A DNA stretch of 64,000 nucleotides, taken from the NCBI GenBank assembly GCA_032622095.1, contig CP136061.1, forward strand, positions 126,368,754 to 126,432,753, written 5' to 3'. Of this stretch, positions 11,995 to 24,204 are shown piece after piece (position 1 is the stretch's first letter; each line of letters begins with the position of its first letter). The DNA comes from Siphonodentalium dalli (lineage: Eukaryota; Mollusca; Scaphopoda; Gadilida; Siphonodentaliidae). Under the pieces are notes generated by a model. The model was not told the origin of the DNA and searched no databases. It saw only the letters and a program-made list of their open reading frames with translations. A program made the translations under genes and the position numbers.

Positions 11995-12935
11995 CTCAGG
12001 ATGGGGTGGGGGTAGATATCATGCCATGCATCTCTAGTGGGAGACTTTTTTAAGTTTTGACAGGGAACATTATAAAGTCAAAAACATAACGCAGGGAATA
12101 TATTTCTTTGTTAATACCTGTTGCTTAATAGTTTATTCATCAGTACTTAGGCGAATGTCACAGCTCGAGATAACATTATTTAAGGGACTTTGTGGGCGAT
12201 TTTGCTTTGCGCCACTTAATGAATCTCTACTATGGCTAACACCCGTAGAGATCATATTCCACCAGTACAAAACATGGGAACTTTTTGAAGTTTTGACAGG
12301 AAACCTTATAAAGTCGACAAAATAAGACAGGGAATATATTTCTTAATTATTATCTGTTCCTTAAAAGTGTACTTCACTAAATGCGAAGGTCCCAACTCAA
12401 AATTGCATGCTTCTGTGTGACTTTTGAGAGCCGATATCGAAATAAACCTTCAATTAATTACCCAGGAAAAATTCCATAATTGTAAAGAATCGCAAAGCAA
12501 AATTGCTCACAGTCACTTAAATCCTGAAATTTCGACTTGGGACCTTCACCTACAGTGAAGTACATTATTAAGAAATAGATAATACCAAAGAAATATATTC
12601 CCTGTGTTATTTTTTCGATATTATAAGGTTCCCTGTCAAAACTTCAAAAAGTTCACAGGTTTTGTACTGGAGGAATATGATCTCTACGGGCGTTAGCCTG
12701 AGTAGAGATTCATGGCATGATCTAGGACCAACCCATACTTTGAAGTTGATTATCGAGGAACAAATATAAACAAAGAAATAGATTCCCTGCCTTGTTGGTC
12801 TAATGTAATAAAGTTCCCTGTCAGAATGAAGGGGTCAGAACATAAAAAAGTTCCCAGGTTTTCTACTGGTGGAATATGATCTCCACGGGCGTTAGACAGA
12901 GTAGAGATTCATAGCATGATCAAGGGGTGGGGGTG
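11995..12935. mobile_element. Composite inverted-repeat element with duplicated arms
   Basis: A block with 'agttttgacagg(g)aa' and 'cagggaatatatttctt' occurs twice on the left (about 12040-12115 and 12275-12345). It occurs twice in reverse complement on the right (about 12569-12660 and 12765-12860). The outer edges 'gatggggtgggggtagatat' and 'catgatcaaggggtgggggt' are not complementary to each other but share the same G-rich phrase. The right blocks both continue into 'ggaatatgatctc(t/c)acggg'. An inner pair, 'gaaggtcccaactcaaa' and 'cgacttgggaccttc', brackets the centre. Non-coding. Confidence 0.7.
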
Positions 12936-13068
12936 GTTGGGTAGTACCCGTTTTTGGGAGAGTGATTAACCATTTTAGGGGGTAATGTGTTGGGCTTTGT
13001 AAATTTCAGTTCTTGACTGTTGGTTTTAGTGTCGTCAGTCCTGGTCCCGAAAGCAATATGCTACATGT

Positions 13069-13222
13069 ACAGTAATGCCTTATATAATCGACTCCTTAAC
13101 CACAAGTGAGAATTTTCCGATGAATGGCAACAAGCCATATTTCCAACTAAATCCTGAAAATTTGAAAAATGACCCATAATTCTGCCGTGGTTAAGGAGTT
13201 GATTATTTAGGGCATTACTGTA
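13069..13222. mobile_element. Palindromic TA-flanked MITE (CAGTAATGCC family), copy 1
   Basis: Ends are 'TACAGTAATGCC' and 'GGCATTACTGTA', with the inner phrases 'tcgactccttaaccaca' and 'tgtggttaaggagt..att'. The left arm is partly deleted. TA at both edges fits the target of Tc1/mariner-type elements. Other copies lie at 24205, 26915, 27099, 29381, 33169, 34078 and 56049. Confidence 0.85.
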
Positions 13223-14797
13223 CTCGTTAGTATTGACAAACACTTTTCCAGAAGTCTCTCTTTGCCTCTGTTGGTTTGCCATGCACACTGACAATTGTTT
13301 GCGTTCAGTCGGGAGAATTTAAAAACAAAAAATTTGCGGACAAAGTTACTTTTCATGCCATGGCATGAATATTTGATCCAGAATAAATGATGAAATCATG
13401 CGGTGATTAGACTGCTTACTATTTTCAGTGAAATGTGCAGGTCCTAAATTTTCTTTAAATATTGACATAATAGAAACGGAAAAAGCTTTCTTTGATTTTA
13501 ATATATTTCCTGTGAGAAACATATTTTTGCTTGAAATTTATGCCACTCTTGATGTAACAAATCCTCTTCCTTGGGTCACACTCAGTGTAAATTCAATAAG
13601 TCTACTCACTAATTCACAGCCAAGATTGGTCTAATTAAGTTCTGGATTAGCATTTCCATATATGGAGCTTTTGAATATTCATGACTTCCATATATGATAA
13701 ATTCTACTCCAGAACTTCGACCTGTAGCACTAAAACCATGGAATAGCGCTGGATGGATCCAATATGGTCGCGATTCAGTGACACGGCATGACATCACCTG
13801 TCCACTGATTTCATTTAAAAGCTATTTTTAATACACAATTTCTTTTCAATCATAAAAATGAGGTGTTTGGAGACTCAGGGTTGGGGTAATCGTATTCTGT
13901 ACCGGTATTTGTAATGATTACAAATTTGGAAGTAATTGTATTGTATTTAATTGTATAAATCAAGAATTCTATAAGCCAAAATATTGTATTTGTAATCAAA
14001 TACTTTGAAAATTGGAGAGTGTTTTCGATTACTTTTTGATTACTTTTGATTCAGTACCTCTTGCCCAAGTATTCTAGATTATTTTTATACAAAGTTGACA
14101 TAAAACATTTCATATTATATAGCATCTATTTGAATGTGGCCAATTGATACAAATTTATGTAAGTTGCCTAGTTGTTGGCAATGCTATCAAAGAACATATT
14201 CACAAACTGTTCCATCATAATGCAGGGGTCGATTTATCTGGATTCGCATCATAATTAGCTGTGCAATTTCCAAGTTATTTACAATAAAAAAACATGTATT
14301 GGTAGGGAATGCTATACAATATGTACACAGTTCTGCAAAATTAAAAAAAAATTAAACCTACCCCTGTAATGCAGTTCGTTTTCACATTATAGCTTTCATG
14401 TTATGAGGTTTTGACTTTTCAGTATCAATACTGCTTTTATAGCTAGGTCATGTCTTATTCATAAGCTATTGAAATTAGTGCCCTGCAATATGTTAATGTA
14501 TGCTGGGATATATAGCACTGAAAAATGCTTGCAAAGAAACCCACATTGTTGAGGTAGGCCCGGAATAATACATACTCCCTTCTCTATAGGCCTATGGTAC
14601 TGAACTATTTGACACTTGCTTAATATGTCAAAGTTTTCATTTGTGACAGATTTGTGTTTGCCAGATTTTCTGATAATCTGTTTTATTTACAGTTCCCCAC
14701 AGTACTAGTACTGTATATCCAGTCAAGAATGGTGGTCAAATGAATGTGAAGAACTACAGTAACTTTCAAGCCTCATAACAGCAGAGAGTAATCAGAT
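13223..14797. other. Upstream flank of the secreted-protein gene; nothing else seen
   Basis: AT-rich. It must hold the promoter and any untranslated 5' exon, but I cannot place them. The 68-aa frame at 13428-13634 has no recognisable motif. Confidence 0.4.
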
Positions 14798-14812
14798 TGA
14801 CTTACTTTAGCA

Positions 14813-14873
14813 ATGGATGAATTGATTCAATGTTTTCCAATAGTTATTACAATTTTGACATATATCATTGAAG
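14813..14873 (+). CDS. Exon 1 of a secreted, probably GPI-anchored six-cysteine protein (gene spans 14813-27926)
   Basis: First coding exon of an unrecognised small gene. ATG at 14813 has purine at -3 and G at +4. An in-frame TGA lies at 14798-14800. The exon encodes a 20-residue signal peptide (hydrophobic stretch at residues 8-19, 'FPIVITILTYII') and ends in phase 1 at GAAG|gtgagt. Joined exons: 14813-14873, 18722-18791, 19336-19468, 25552-25675, 27739-27926. This gives 191 residues with every junction in phase. Features: signal peptide 1-~24; cysteines at 26, 74, 94, 108, 111 and 137; N-glycosylation sequon N45-F-T; a small-residue stretch S167-G-A-S followed by a hydrophobic tail (172-190) ending the protein, as in a GPI-attachment signal. 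Acting outside the cell at the plasma membrane is inferred. I recognise no family and assign no function. Confidence 0.72.
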
Positions 14874-15186
14874 GTGAGTTCTCACTTGTTTCATTTGTTT
14901 CTTTGCAAATAGTCTTGTACCAACTACTATAGTGTGTGTACGGCTTCAGAGAGAGAGAGAGAATCACTATAATGAAAAATGCAATAATATCTTCTATATG
15001 TTCATCTGATATCATATACAAATCATAACTATTCAGATTTTGGTATGAATTATTATATATTTAACATCCGAATGTAAATTATATGTCATACACTTTAATA
15101 TATATGGACAATTTTGTCTGAAATAAATTCACCAATCAATCAGTTAAACTATGGCTATTGTTGTGACACCATGCTCCAATGTTTTT

Positions 15187-15600
15187 AGCTCACCTGAGAC
15201 GAAGTCTCCGGTGGAGCTATAGTCATCACTCCTCGTCCGTCGTTCCGTCTGTCCGTCCGTCCATCGTCCATCCGTCAACAATTCTTTAAACTTCTTCTTC
15301 TCTGGAACCATCTGGGTTCATATTTGGTGTAGATGTTCCCTAGGTGACTCACATTCAGATTTGTTCAAATGAGGTCACTGGGTCAAATAGTTGCGAAACC
15401 AGGGCCATAACTATATTCCTCCTTGGTAATTCTTATAACAACTTCTTGTCTAGAACCATTGGGCCAATTTAGTTTATATTTGGTATGGAGGGTCATTGAA
15501 TGACTGGGGTTCAGATTTGTTCAAATGGGGGTCACTGGGTCAAATAGGGGTGGAGCCAGGGACATAATTCCAAAAAAATAAAATAAAAAAATAAAAAATT
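15187..15600 (+). repeat. Dispersed 'agctcacctgagacgaagt' element, copy 1
   Basis: Starts with a short hairpin in which 'agctcacctgagac' pairs with 'gtctccggtggagct', followed by 'catcactcctcgtcc' and a run of 'gtccgtccgtcc'. It then has ~150-bp direct repeats: 'gaaccat(c)tgggttcatattt', 'ggtgtagatgttccctagg' and 'tgttcaaatgaggtcactgg'. The hairpin start plus internal tandem repeats resembles Helentron-type non-autonomous elements. The 3' end is not clear. Confidence 0.65.
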
Positions 15601-15917
15601 CAGATTGAACTCCTTGATCAATTTAACATTACAAAAAAAATTATCACCTTCCCCCCACATGAACCAGACTACCACCCTGCCCCCAACCAACAGCATCCCA
15701 CCCCATCTCATCTCCTAACTCACAGGATCTCTCCCACCAGCAGATTAAGTCAATTGTATTAGCTACAGACAGAGAGCGAGAGTTAATATAAATACACAGT
15801 CATCAATTGAGATGTTATCAGGCTGACAGGTGTGAACTAGTGCTTAGCTAGCACTCATGCCAGTGCGTGTTATTATAAAATCAAATCAAAACAAATTATT
15901 GTTCTCTAACCTGAAAT

Positions 15918-16335
15918 TAGTGTGTCTGGCATTTGCTGAATGAGGTCCCCAGAGGGTGAATTTAGTTATGCTACCCTGCACAGCAGGCTAGCATCACCAA
16001 ATACACTAGACAGGGTCCTCGTTCTGCTTAGGCCTCATCTTCTGGGAAGTATATAGGCACTTAAATTGACATTTTTACTTACTTTTTCCCTTCTGTTTAG
16101 TTTCTATATCCCCTAATTTGTAGAATATAAAATGCATAATTGAGGTGCCCAATGGGTGCACATCACCAACTTTAACTGGAGAACTTCAATCTGATGCTAT
16201 GTCTCCCATAGCAGTTGAGGCCTAAACAGAATGAGGTCCCCAGAGGGTGAATTTGGTGATGCTAGCCCGCATTGCAGGATTGCGTCATTAAATTCACCCT
16301 TTGGGGACCTCATTCTGCAAATGTCAGACACTATG
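15918..16335. mobile_element. MITE with ~50-bp TIRs in intron 1
   Basis: The left arm 'agtgtgtctggcatttgc' + 'tgaatgaggtccccagaggg' pairs with the right arm ending in 'gcaaatgtcagacact'. TA lies at both outer edges. An internal extra copy of the arm ('gaatgaggtccccagagggt' near 16229) makes the right side a nested hairpin. Confidence 0.78.
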
Positions 16336-16449
16336 TTCAAGCTTGGCTGTTCGAATATTATTTTCTTAACCACCAGTATCCAGTTGAACTCATTATACCC
16401 TGATTTTGCAAAGAAAACTTGGGGGGTATATTGGATTTGAATTTGTCTG

Positions 16450-17556
16450 TCTCTATGTCAGACTGTTCTCCCATCCATCCGTCATTATGTCTCTAACCGT
16501 CCATCATTTGTTTTCTTCTCCAGATACATATTAAAGACCAAATGGGTTTATATATTTTGGTGTGGATGTCCCCTAGGTGACTCACATTCAGATTTGTTCA
16601 AATGAGTTCATCAGGTCAAATAGGTGAGAAGTCAGGGCCATAACCCTTTCCTTCCATAGTAATTCTTAAAAATAATTCTTCTCAAGAACCATCTGGACTA
16701 TTTAGATTATTTTAGGAAAATCAGTTCAGTTCAACTCTTAAAATATACCGTCTGAAATTACCAAATGAATGGATCTCATAGATGGGGATTCACGTTTGTT
16801 CAAATAGGGGCGGAGATAAGAGATTTAATTATCAACCAGCCACCCTACCTGTGCTTTTTAGCTAACCTGCGACGAAGTCTCTGGTGGAGCTATAGTCATC
16901 ACTCCTCGTCCTTCCATCGTCCGTCCAACCATCCGTCCGACAACAATTCATTGAACATCTTCTCCTCTGGAACCATAAGACCAAATGGGTTCATATTTGG
17001 TGTGGGTGTTCCGTAGGTAACTCTCATTCAGATTTGTTCAAATGCGGTCACTGGGTCAAATAGTTGCGAAGCCAGGGCCATAACTCTTTCCCACCATAGT
17101 AATTATTTTAAAGATCTTCTTCAGAACGATAAGACCGAATGGTTTCATATTTGTTGTGGATGTTCCCTATGTGACTCACATTCAGATTTGTTCAAATGAG
17201 TTCACTTGGTGAAATAATTGCGAAGCCAGGGCCATAACTCTTTCCCTGGAGCCGTAGTATTCTTAAAATGACTTCTTCTCAAATACCATCAGGCCATATG
17301 GGTTCATATTTAGTATGAAGGATCCTTGGGTGACTGGGGTTTAGATTGTTCAAATCAGGTCACTGGGTCAAATGTGGGCGGGGCCAGGGACATAACTCCA
17401 AAAAAAAAATTGTTAGATTTAACTCGTTAGATATCTACTTCTTTTAAAGTGATTATGAAAAGTTCTGACTGTTGTGGTTTCCAGAGTCCCAGTCTAATCA
17501 GTCTTTGCAGTCTGGTGAGCGACCCCACAGTCATTGACTGTCTTGTTTGTGTCAGA
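16450..17556 (+). repeat. Dispersed 'agctcacctgagacgaagt' elements, copies 2 and 3
   Basis: A 5'-truncated copy covers about 16450-16830 (with 'gtcccctaggtgactcacat' and 'agatttgttcaaatgag'). A second hairpin start lies at 16858 ('agctaacctgcgacgaagt'), with tandem ~150-bp units to about 17400. It then runs into 'cagtctggtgagcgacccca', a phrase found again near 40993 in diverged form. Same family as 15187-15600. Confidence 0.65.
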
Positions 17557-18721
17557 CTTGAATTACACTACTTGTCACTATGGCATCAAGCATTGGTCAT
17601 CATCCCATCTTGAGTTGTACATGGGTTTTTTTCTGCTATCTGAGTACCCATCCAATGATCCAATGGTATCTTTGAAATGCCATCTTAATTATAACCCCAC
17701 TTCATGGGGTATTTTCTTATTTTCAATGTTTTATCTGAGGCCATGGTTAACTTCTGTTGAGCATTATCATTGAATCTGAGAATTAAATGCGAAATGTGGT
17801 GATTGTTAATTACTAATTATTCTAGCTTGCTTTCTGAAGTTACTTATACAGTATATTGTAATTATAATAAAATAAATGTTACCACCAATATTGTTTACAT
17901 TCATTTTTGCAAATGAAGCATGCAATTAGGGACTCAAAGACTAAGATGTTCATATCTGAATTTTCACGGGGGACACTTCAATAAAACTGATCATTGTGCC
18001 AATAGTTAATCAAATGCATTATTATTATATAAAAAAGCAAATGTGGTGATTGACGCTTAATATGAAAGTAATTAACCATGGCCCGGCATATCCGATAAGA
18101 TGGTTTTCAACTGTTTACAAAACCTTGCTAAGGAATACATCTCTCAAATGTTTGAGTTCAAACAAACCTATGAGGTTGACTTTATTGTGGATATTGCTGT
18201 TAAAATAGTCACATCTGTTAAAACCACCATAAACAGAAAGAATATTAAAATATAGACAGATTTTGTTCTTATACCAATCATAAATAACGCATAAATAGCA
18301 TGTTAATGTCGAGATCATATGTAGTGTTAGTAAACAGAAGCAATGTTATGTTACAATATAGTACGTAACAGTCCTTCCCATGAGGAAAACACAGAGAGAG
18401 CATTTATTTGCTCCCGCAATTCAGAAGACGGGTGTAATATTGCACCCATAATATTATTAATATAATCGTGAGTTTGGTTTCTAACATAAAATATCATTGT
18501 GAGATAGACCTATGTCCAGATACTCTTTCATATGCCATAATTGAACTGAGTCAGGAAAGGATCCAATTTCATCCAAATGTACATTATAATATTTCAATGT
18601 TGAATCAACGATTACAGGAATATTTTCTAATGGACTGTTCAGAAGAATCTGTTGCATACTTAGGGCCCAGTGAATAATCAGTATTTGACTGTGAATGTTC
18701 AACAGTGTTTTATTTTTCAAG

Positions 18722-18791
18722 GAGGAATAGCTGTATGTAATGATGGATCAGCCAGCACATGGGTATCTATACCAGAGGAACAGTATGATAG
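18722..18791 (+). CDS. Exon 2 of the secreted six-cysteine protein
   Basis: Acceptor 'tttttcaag' and donor 'gatag|gtgagc'. The exon begins with two bases that complete a Gly codon split after exon 1 (G|GA). It encodes residues 22-43, starting 'GIAVCNDGSASTWVSIPEEQ' and ending in 'YD', then two bases of S44. The first ectodomain cysteine, C26, sits two or so residues after the predicted signal-peptide cleavage. The phase match to exon 1 across a 3.8-kb intron is the main support for joining them. Confidence 0.72.
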
Positions 18792-19335
18792 GTGAGCACA
18801 TCTAATATTTTTATCCTCTGAAATGAACTCCCCGGGGACTATGTGAATCAGCATCACCTGTCTATATGCCTATCTGCCTGTCTGTTTGTATATCCATCCA
18901 TCATTCCAACTTTTGTTTCTGGAGCATAATTTGAGTAAATGTTATTGAAATAATATAGGCTTTGGTATGTCCATTGTAGGTGTATTAATATGAGACAATT
19001 GTCTAATATTTTCCAGTAAGGGTAATGGGCAACGGGCCTTTTTCAACCCAGTGTTTGCTGTTTCCGAATGATAACTCCGTTCAGGATTGTTTGATCACCA
19101 CTGACCTTGGTACATGACTCAGTTGACTAAAGAATACAGAGAAAAATCAAATAAACTTTTCAGTAACAAGCGTGGAATTTGAGCTTAAACATATAGCAAT
19201 AACGCCATACTGAACTGTACTGTTTTGTTTTATTATTTTCAAGTAGACACTTGAAAGACAATCACAATAATGTGTAATAAACCTGAGACCTTTTCATCTT
19301 TTTTTAACACTGTATTATAATGGTTCTATTTCCAG

Positions 19336-19468
19336 TAATTTTACGAGTATTTCCGTTGATGGGAAGCGGCCGCTGGGGTTCATGAAAGGAATTGTATACT
19401 GGAATCAAGATACCGCAAACCCATGTATAAAAGTCACAGATTCCTCAACAAAAAGATTAGAAATTATG
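19336..19468 (+). CDS. Exon 3 of the secreted six-cysteine protein
   Basis: Acceptor 'tctatttccag' and donor 'attatg|gtgcgt'. The first base completes S44. The next 44 codons encode residues 45-88, including the sequon N-F-T at 45-47, 'GIVYWNQDTANPCIKV' (C74) and 'STKRLEIM'. It ends in phase 0. The open frame continues into the intron for about 70 codons, which is read-through and not coding. Confidence 0.75.
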
Positions 19469-19941
19469 GTGCGTTATATGTACATGTATATAGATCTTTT
19501 TTATGAGGCGATAAATCCATATACTTTGCCTTTTTCATTCAAATTCATGTATATATGTATACTGGATATATATATTAGTAGGTCAGAAGTTCTTATTATA
19601 ACTAATATTTTAGGTCTACATGATTTACATGTAAATTTTCACTGGATCATATCTTCAGTTCATATGGGACCATGCACTGCATAATTGTATTTTTTCTCTA
19701 GTGAACCAATATGGGGAAACCACCATCGGCTGATACCTGATTGTTAAAATGTATTAATCGGCTAATGCCGATTATACTCTATAAAGTCATGCGATATTGA
19801 CAATTGTTATAAAAGAAATTCACGATAACTAGTTAGTGACGTGGTAGGTAAGTTAAAACTGATTGTCTTAGGATTTAACTGTACAGTTTACATTCAGTTT
19901 TATATATAAACCGAAAAAATAACACATTATTAAGGTTATTA

Positions 19942-20770
19942 TTAGCTCAACTTTACTTTGTAAAGTTTGAGCTATTGCCATGGCTTTGTCGTCCGTCGTC
20001 TGTGTGTGCATGCGTGATTCGTCAACAATTTCCTTTAGCACAGGCTACAGGTCGTACCTTTGGTTGGATCATTATGAAATGTGTCACGGCTGTTGACATT
20101 GACATGTAGATGGGAACGAGTCATTTTGGGGTCATTCGGCAAAAAAACATGGCCGCCAGGGCCATCTTGGATTTCAAAATTCAATCCATTTGCACGGGCT
20201 ATAGGTCGTACTGTTCGTCTGATCAACATGAAATTTGTCATGGATGTTAATATTGACATGTAGATGGGAACGAGTAATTTTGGGGTCGTTCGGCCAAAAA
20301 ACATGTGCGCCAGCAGCCAACTTGGATTTTACTCTTTACATGACTAAATTCTTTGACACAGGCTACAGGTCGTAGCTTTGGTCGGATCATCATGAAGTTT
20401 GTCATGGATGTTAACAATAACATGTAGATGGGAACGAATCATTTTGGGGTCATTCAGCCAAAAAACAGGGCCGCCAGCAGCCATCTTGGATTTTACTCTT
20501 TACATGACTAAATCCTTTGACACAGGCTACAGGTCGTATCTTTTGTCAGATCATCATGAAATTGTGATGGTTAACAATAACATGTAAATGGGAACAAGTC
20601 TTTTTGGGTCATTCGGCAAAAAAATATGGCTGTCAGCGGCCATCTTGGATTTTACTCTTTGCATAACTAGGCCTTTCAACTTTCCACATTCCTAATCACC
20701 TAATTGACTGTAACACATGAAATTATTTCCTTTCCAAGTTGAGCTACAGTGTCATTGACACTTTCATATA
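19942..20770 (+). mobile_element. Helentron-like non-autonomous element with ~160-bp tandem repeats (copy 1, about 4 units)
   Basis: 5' end: hairpin 'agctcaactttac' / 'gtaaagtttgagct'. Then ~155-165-bp tandem units, each with 'ggctacaggtcgta', 'gtagatgggaacgag' and 'ccatcttggattt'. The 3' end carries 'aagttgagct', an inverted repeat of the 5' tip, followed by the hairpin 'agtgtcattgacact'. This asymmetric-TIR plus terminal-hairpin layout matches Helentron/HINE elements, and the ~160-bp internal repeats recall bivalve pearl/BIV160 elements. A larger copy lies at 57776-60826. Confidence 0.8.
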
Positions 20771-20778
20771 TTTAAAAT

Positions 20779-21003
20779 TTATGATAAAGTAGAGGAAATC
20801 ATGTCATTGACGCAGTCCACCAGTAGTGCTAAGATTGTCCATCACAATTTGTGACTGGTGAAATGAGATTATATCATGTGTTAATTTTTAAGTGTCAAAC
20901 TAAATTCTATCCATGCCTGCAGTCACAAATTGTCATGGACAATCTTAAATCTACTGGCAGATATAGCCAATAACACGATTTCCTCGACTTTATCATTAAT
21001 TTT
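20779..21003. repeat. Inverted repeat, ~75-bp arms
   Basis: 'aatttatgataaagtagagg' on the left pairs with 'cctcgactttatcattaatt' on the right. The inner 'gctaagattgtcca' and 'tggacaatctta' also pair. A further direct copy of the right edge lies near 21345-21385 ('gatttcctctactttatca'). Confidence 0.75.
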
Positions 21004-21557
21004 AAACATTTTTTTTTGCATTATATTTGGTAAAACTGTGAATGTAAACTGTGCAGTTAAACTTAAATGCTTAAGCCATCAGTTTGTTAACTACCACATC
21101 GCTAATTATTTATCATTTAGGCCCTTACATTGAGTGTTGCAATTTCTATGTCAAAGCATCGACAAATTTCATGGAAATTCTGTCATCCTATGTTGGGGGT
21201 TCTTGTTTGTTTTGCTTTTTCAAATGGCAACTTGGCAGCAAGTCATCACTTATGATATATATCTGGTAGTTTTCCCCTAGAGCCTGCGGGCTCATTGATC
21301 CAGAAACATTGGCTTTTTTGGGGGGGGTAATATTCACAGTTTTGTCAATGACATGATTTCCTCTACTTTATCATTAATTTTAAACATACGGTGACCTTAC
21401 TTATGTGTTATTTTTTCGCTTTATATTCTGTAAAAATAAATGTAAAATAATATGTATTATTATTTTTATCTACATTCATAACTTTTCAATTTATAAAAAA
21501 ATAAAACAATTAACACATAATCTTTTTAATGCCTTCTAATGAAAATAAAATGCCAAT

Positions 21558-22016
21558 TTAATTATACCATTTACTTATAGATGGGAAGTAATTTCTATCC
21601 ATTTTCCATACATTCTCTTTGGGTGTTTTGTATGATGCAGTCTTGTTATTTAACACTTCATAATTCCCGCTATAGATATTCGTTTGAAGTGGCCATTCTG
21701 TTAACCTCGAATGAACTTGGGAATGTTGATGGATTCCACATCCGGTGACTTTGTCTATCTTCGTCATTGAAAAAACCAAAAACACTCGAGTAAATTCTCT
21801 GATCACGCCGCGTGAGAATTCATGAGTGATATGTTCTAATTGAGTGTCGATGCAGAAGTCGCATCGCTGTCTGAATAGTTTATATCTTGATATACGAATA
21901 AATAACATCGAATCTCTCAAAGCGCCCTCATTACTGGTTTTGCACATACCGATTTTATACCGATTACCCAAATATCTGCCAATTTCGAATGCCATTCCAG
22001 TTAATCTATTCATCAC
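21558..22016 (-). other. Unrecognised 152-codon open frame, antisense within intron 3
   Basis: The longest uninterrupted frame in the window. The protein is basic, contains 'RQRCDFCIDTQLEHI', and shows no signal peptide, membrane segment or motif I can name. It lacks splice or promoter evidence and lies antisense to the host gene. It could be a chance frame or a remnant of a mobile element. Listed only so that it is not lost. Confidence 0.15.
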
Positions 22017-22459
22017 TATTTTTCACCGAAACAAGCATATGATATCATTTTAAAGCGACTGACAATCTTCGAACCTCAAAATAAATTTAGGAATTGTTGG
22101 CTTTCATCAAATTCGGGTGACCAAATTGGTCAATAAATACATGAAATTATTATATACAGAATATGGTTTCCTTTCAAAGACTCATCAAAGTGATGGAAAT
22201 AATACCCTCAGAGAGTTTTTTTTATATTGTTAAATTAAAGATCATTCGTATCCATTAGTCACTCTGGGGCATCTAAATTTTAAACATAAATATTTCATAT
22301 TGTGATTTACTATTTTTTGTATTTGTGAACATATATATTGATCCCTAGAACATGACAAAAACAAGAGATAACTAGGATTGTGTCCCAAGATCAAGATACC
22401 TATAATAAATTCAGACAGATGCATTTAAATTAATGTATTAATATTCCTTCCAATTGTAG

Positions 22460-22488
22460 GCTGAGACAGTTCCAGAATCAAAGTTATG
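22460..22488 (+). CDS. Possible 29-nt microexon of the secreted-protein gene
   Basis: A polypyrimidine tract and acceptor ('ccttccaattgtag') and a strong donor ('ttatg|gtaagt') bracket 29 nt. After exon 3 it reads 'AETVPESKL' and ends in phase 2. It fits the next exon only if that exon uses the acceptor at 25556 ('gggtag|c') instead of 25551 ('caacag|ggt'). The protein would then be 199 residues with a seventh cysteine. The simpler model without it has six cysteines. Confidence 0.4.
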
Positions 22489-22650
22489 GTAAGTTGGGAT
22501 GATGCTGCTGGACAATTCAGAGTTTCTCCTTGTCAATAGGAATGTGATGGCACTTACTGTCGGTGCAGGGGAGTCTCATCTTAAGAGTTCCAGCAATCGC
22601 AGAAAATGATAAGTTGCATAAAAGTTAGACATGAAAAAACATGCAAACAT

Positions 22651-23178
22651 TTAAAGGCACGGGTGGCGTTCGTTGCAGAAATATTCATATTTGTTCAAAT
22701 CGCCATCAACAGAAGGAATATTAAAATATATATAATTTTGTTCATATGCAAAACATAATCAGCGCGTAAATAGTATATTGTCGTCAAGACGTACGATGGT
22801 GTACGTAACCAAGAGCCTGCTCGTGTTACAGAAGTTTTGCTTCTGTTTACAAAACACAGCGCAATTCTATTGGTTAATCACACGCAAATGATATAAACGC
22901 TCTTTATTATTTCCATATCAGGAAAACAGTAACAAATAACGCTCTTTATGTTTACCATATCCGGATCTAAACAAAAGCCAGGTTCTGTAACGTTTTTTAC
23001 TTTTGTTTACATAACAAAGGAAAAACATTTGTCAATAACATACTGTTTATGCCATATTTCTGATTGGTATAAGAACAAAGTCTGTCTATATTTTACTATT
23101 ATTTCTGTTTATGACCGTTTTTGACGGAGATGAATATTTTAACAGCATACCCACCGCCAACGCCGCCCGTATCTTTAA
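22651..23178 (+). mobile_element. TTAA-flanked MITE (cacggg family), full copy
   Basis: Left edge TTAA + 'aggcacgggtggcgtt' and right edge 'aacgccgcccgtatct' + TTAA are complementary with two mismatches. 528 bp including the TTAA sites. No coding capacity. Related copies: 9879-10305 (reverse), 24816-25306 (right end lost) and the fragment at 9629-9692. Confidence 0.85.
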
Positions 23179-24204
23179 GCTTGAAAATTTTAGATTATAA
23201 TGTGGTATAATATCCCTTTAAGTTTATCAACAGTAAAAATATTATACCTTGAGCTTAAATTATTTATTGCTCACAATGAAAACAAGATTTCATAGTGAAA
23301 ATAGAAACGTACATCAATGAAAGATGCACAAGCTAATTTGATGGACCCATATCATTGGAATTTCATCAAAAGCCGATTTAGTTATCCCAATTAGTACCAA
23401 TAAATACTCACAACAATACCAAGCACGATATCATATTTTCCGAAAAAGTCATATAACAACATAACCAGCATGGTGCTATATAACATGTCTATTTGCGTGA
23501 ATGAAACATGATTACTGATTCGTAAATAAGTAATAGTATATATATATATATGTATCCGCATGCCAACTGTCACAAGATACCTTATTTTTTTTTTCTGGCG
23601 ACACTTTTCATCATCATAATATATTCCGAAAATAATTTTTGAACGCAACTGAACGCCATCACAAACTATGACAACATCTCGTAAATGTCGTATATTTCTG
23701 GAGGAAGTCAGTGCAATTTTTACTAGGCTGACAAATATTTGAGGTGTATAAAATTAACAGACTTCTTAAATAAAAATCTGAGAACTCTTAAGCTTTGAGT
23801 GGTGGGTTTCTCGACTCAAATAAAATATATTTTTACCCCGAAGCCGCAGAAATAGTAATATATGTGCGTTAAATCAGATTATGCATCGTTAATTAAGGCA
23901 TACATACTGAGTCAGTGACTCCATGAATCTGATATTTCTATATGCCAGTACCAATAATCATATATGTGCTGTTCCAATATAACTGTAGATCCATTCTGTG
24001 GCAACTGATACACAGCTTAACTCTTGGAGAAAGGACTTCCTTGTTAAAGATATCCATGTAGCCAAGGTGATTAGGTTGTGGGTATCCTCATCGCTAGATG
24101 TGGTTGACACAGGTTTGCAACCCAGACATGGGCAAAAATCAGGACTGATTTTCAAGCTTGATCTGATTTGTGGGATCATTTCAATGCGCCATTCCGATGG
24201 ACAT

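Larger units (their letters stand above)
14874..18721 (+). other. Intron 1 of the secreted-protein gene
   Basis: Donor gtgagt at 14874 and acceptor 'ttttatttttcaag' ending at 18721. The 3.8-kb intron holds a (GA)n tract near 14948, two Helentron-like 5' ends (15187 and 16858), a TA-flanked MITE (15918-16335) and otherwise AT-rich sequence. No independent gene is supported in it. Confidence 0.65.

Noticed and set aside
13428-13634. Candidate upstream exon of the secreted-protein gene (68 residues)
   Set aside because: An in-frame stop lies before the well-supported ATG at 14813, and this frame has no motif or matching donor.
19469-19684. Extension of exon 3 to the stop at 19684
   Set aside because: The donor 'atg|gtgcgt' is good, the downstream residues are low-complexity Tyr/Ile-rich, and phase agreement with the later Cys-rich exons favours splicing.
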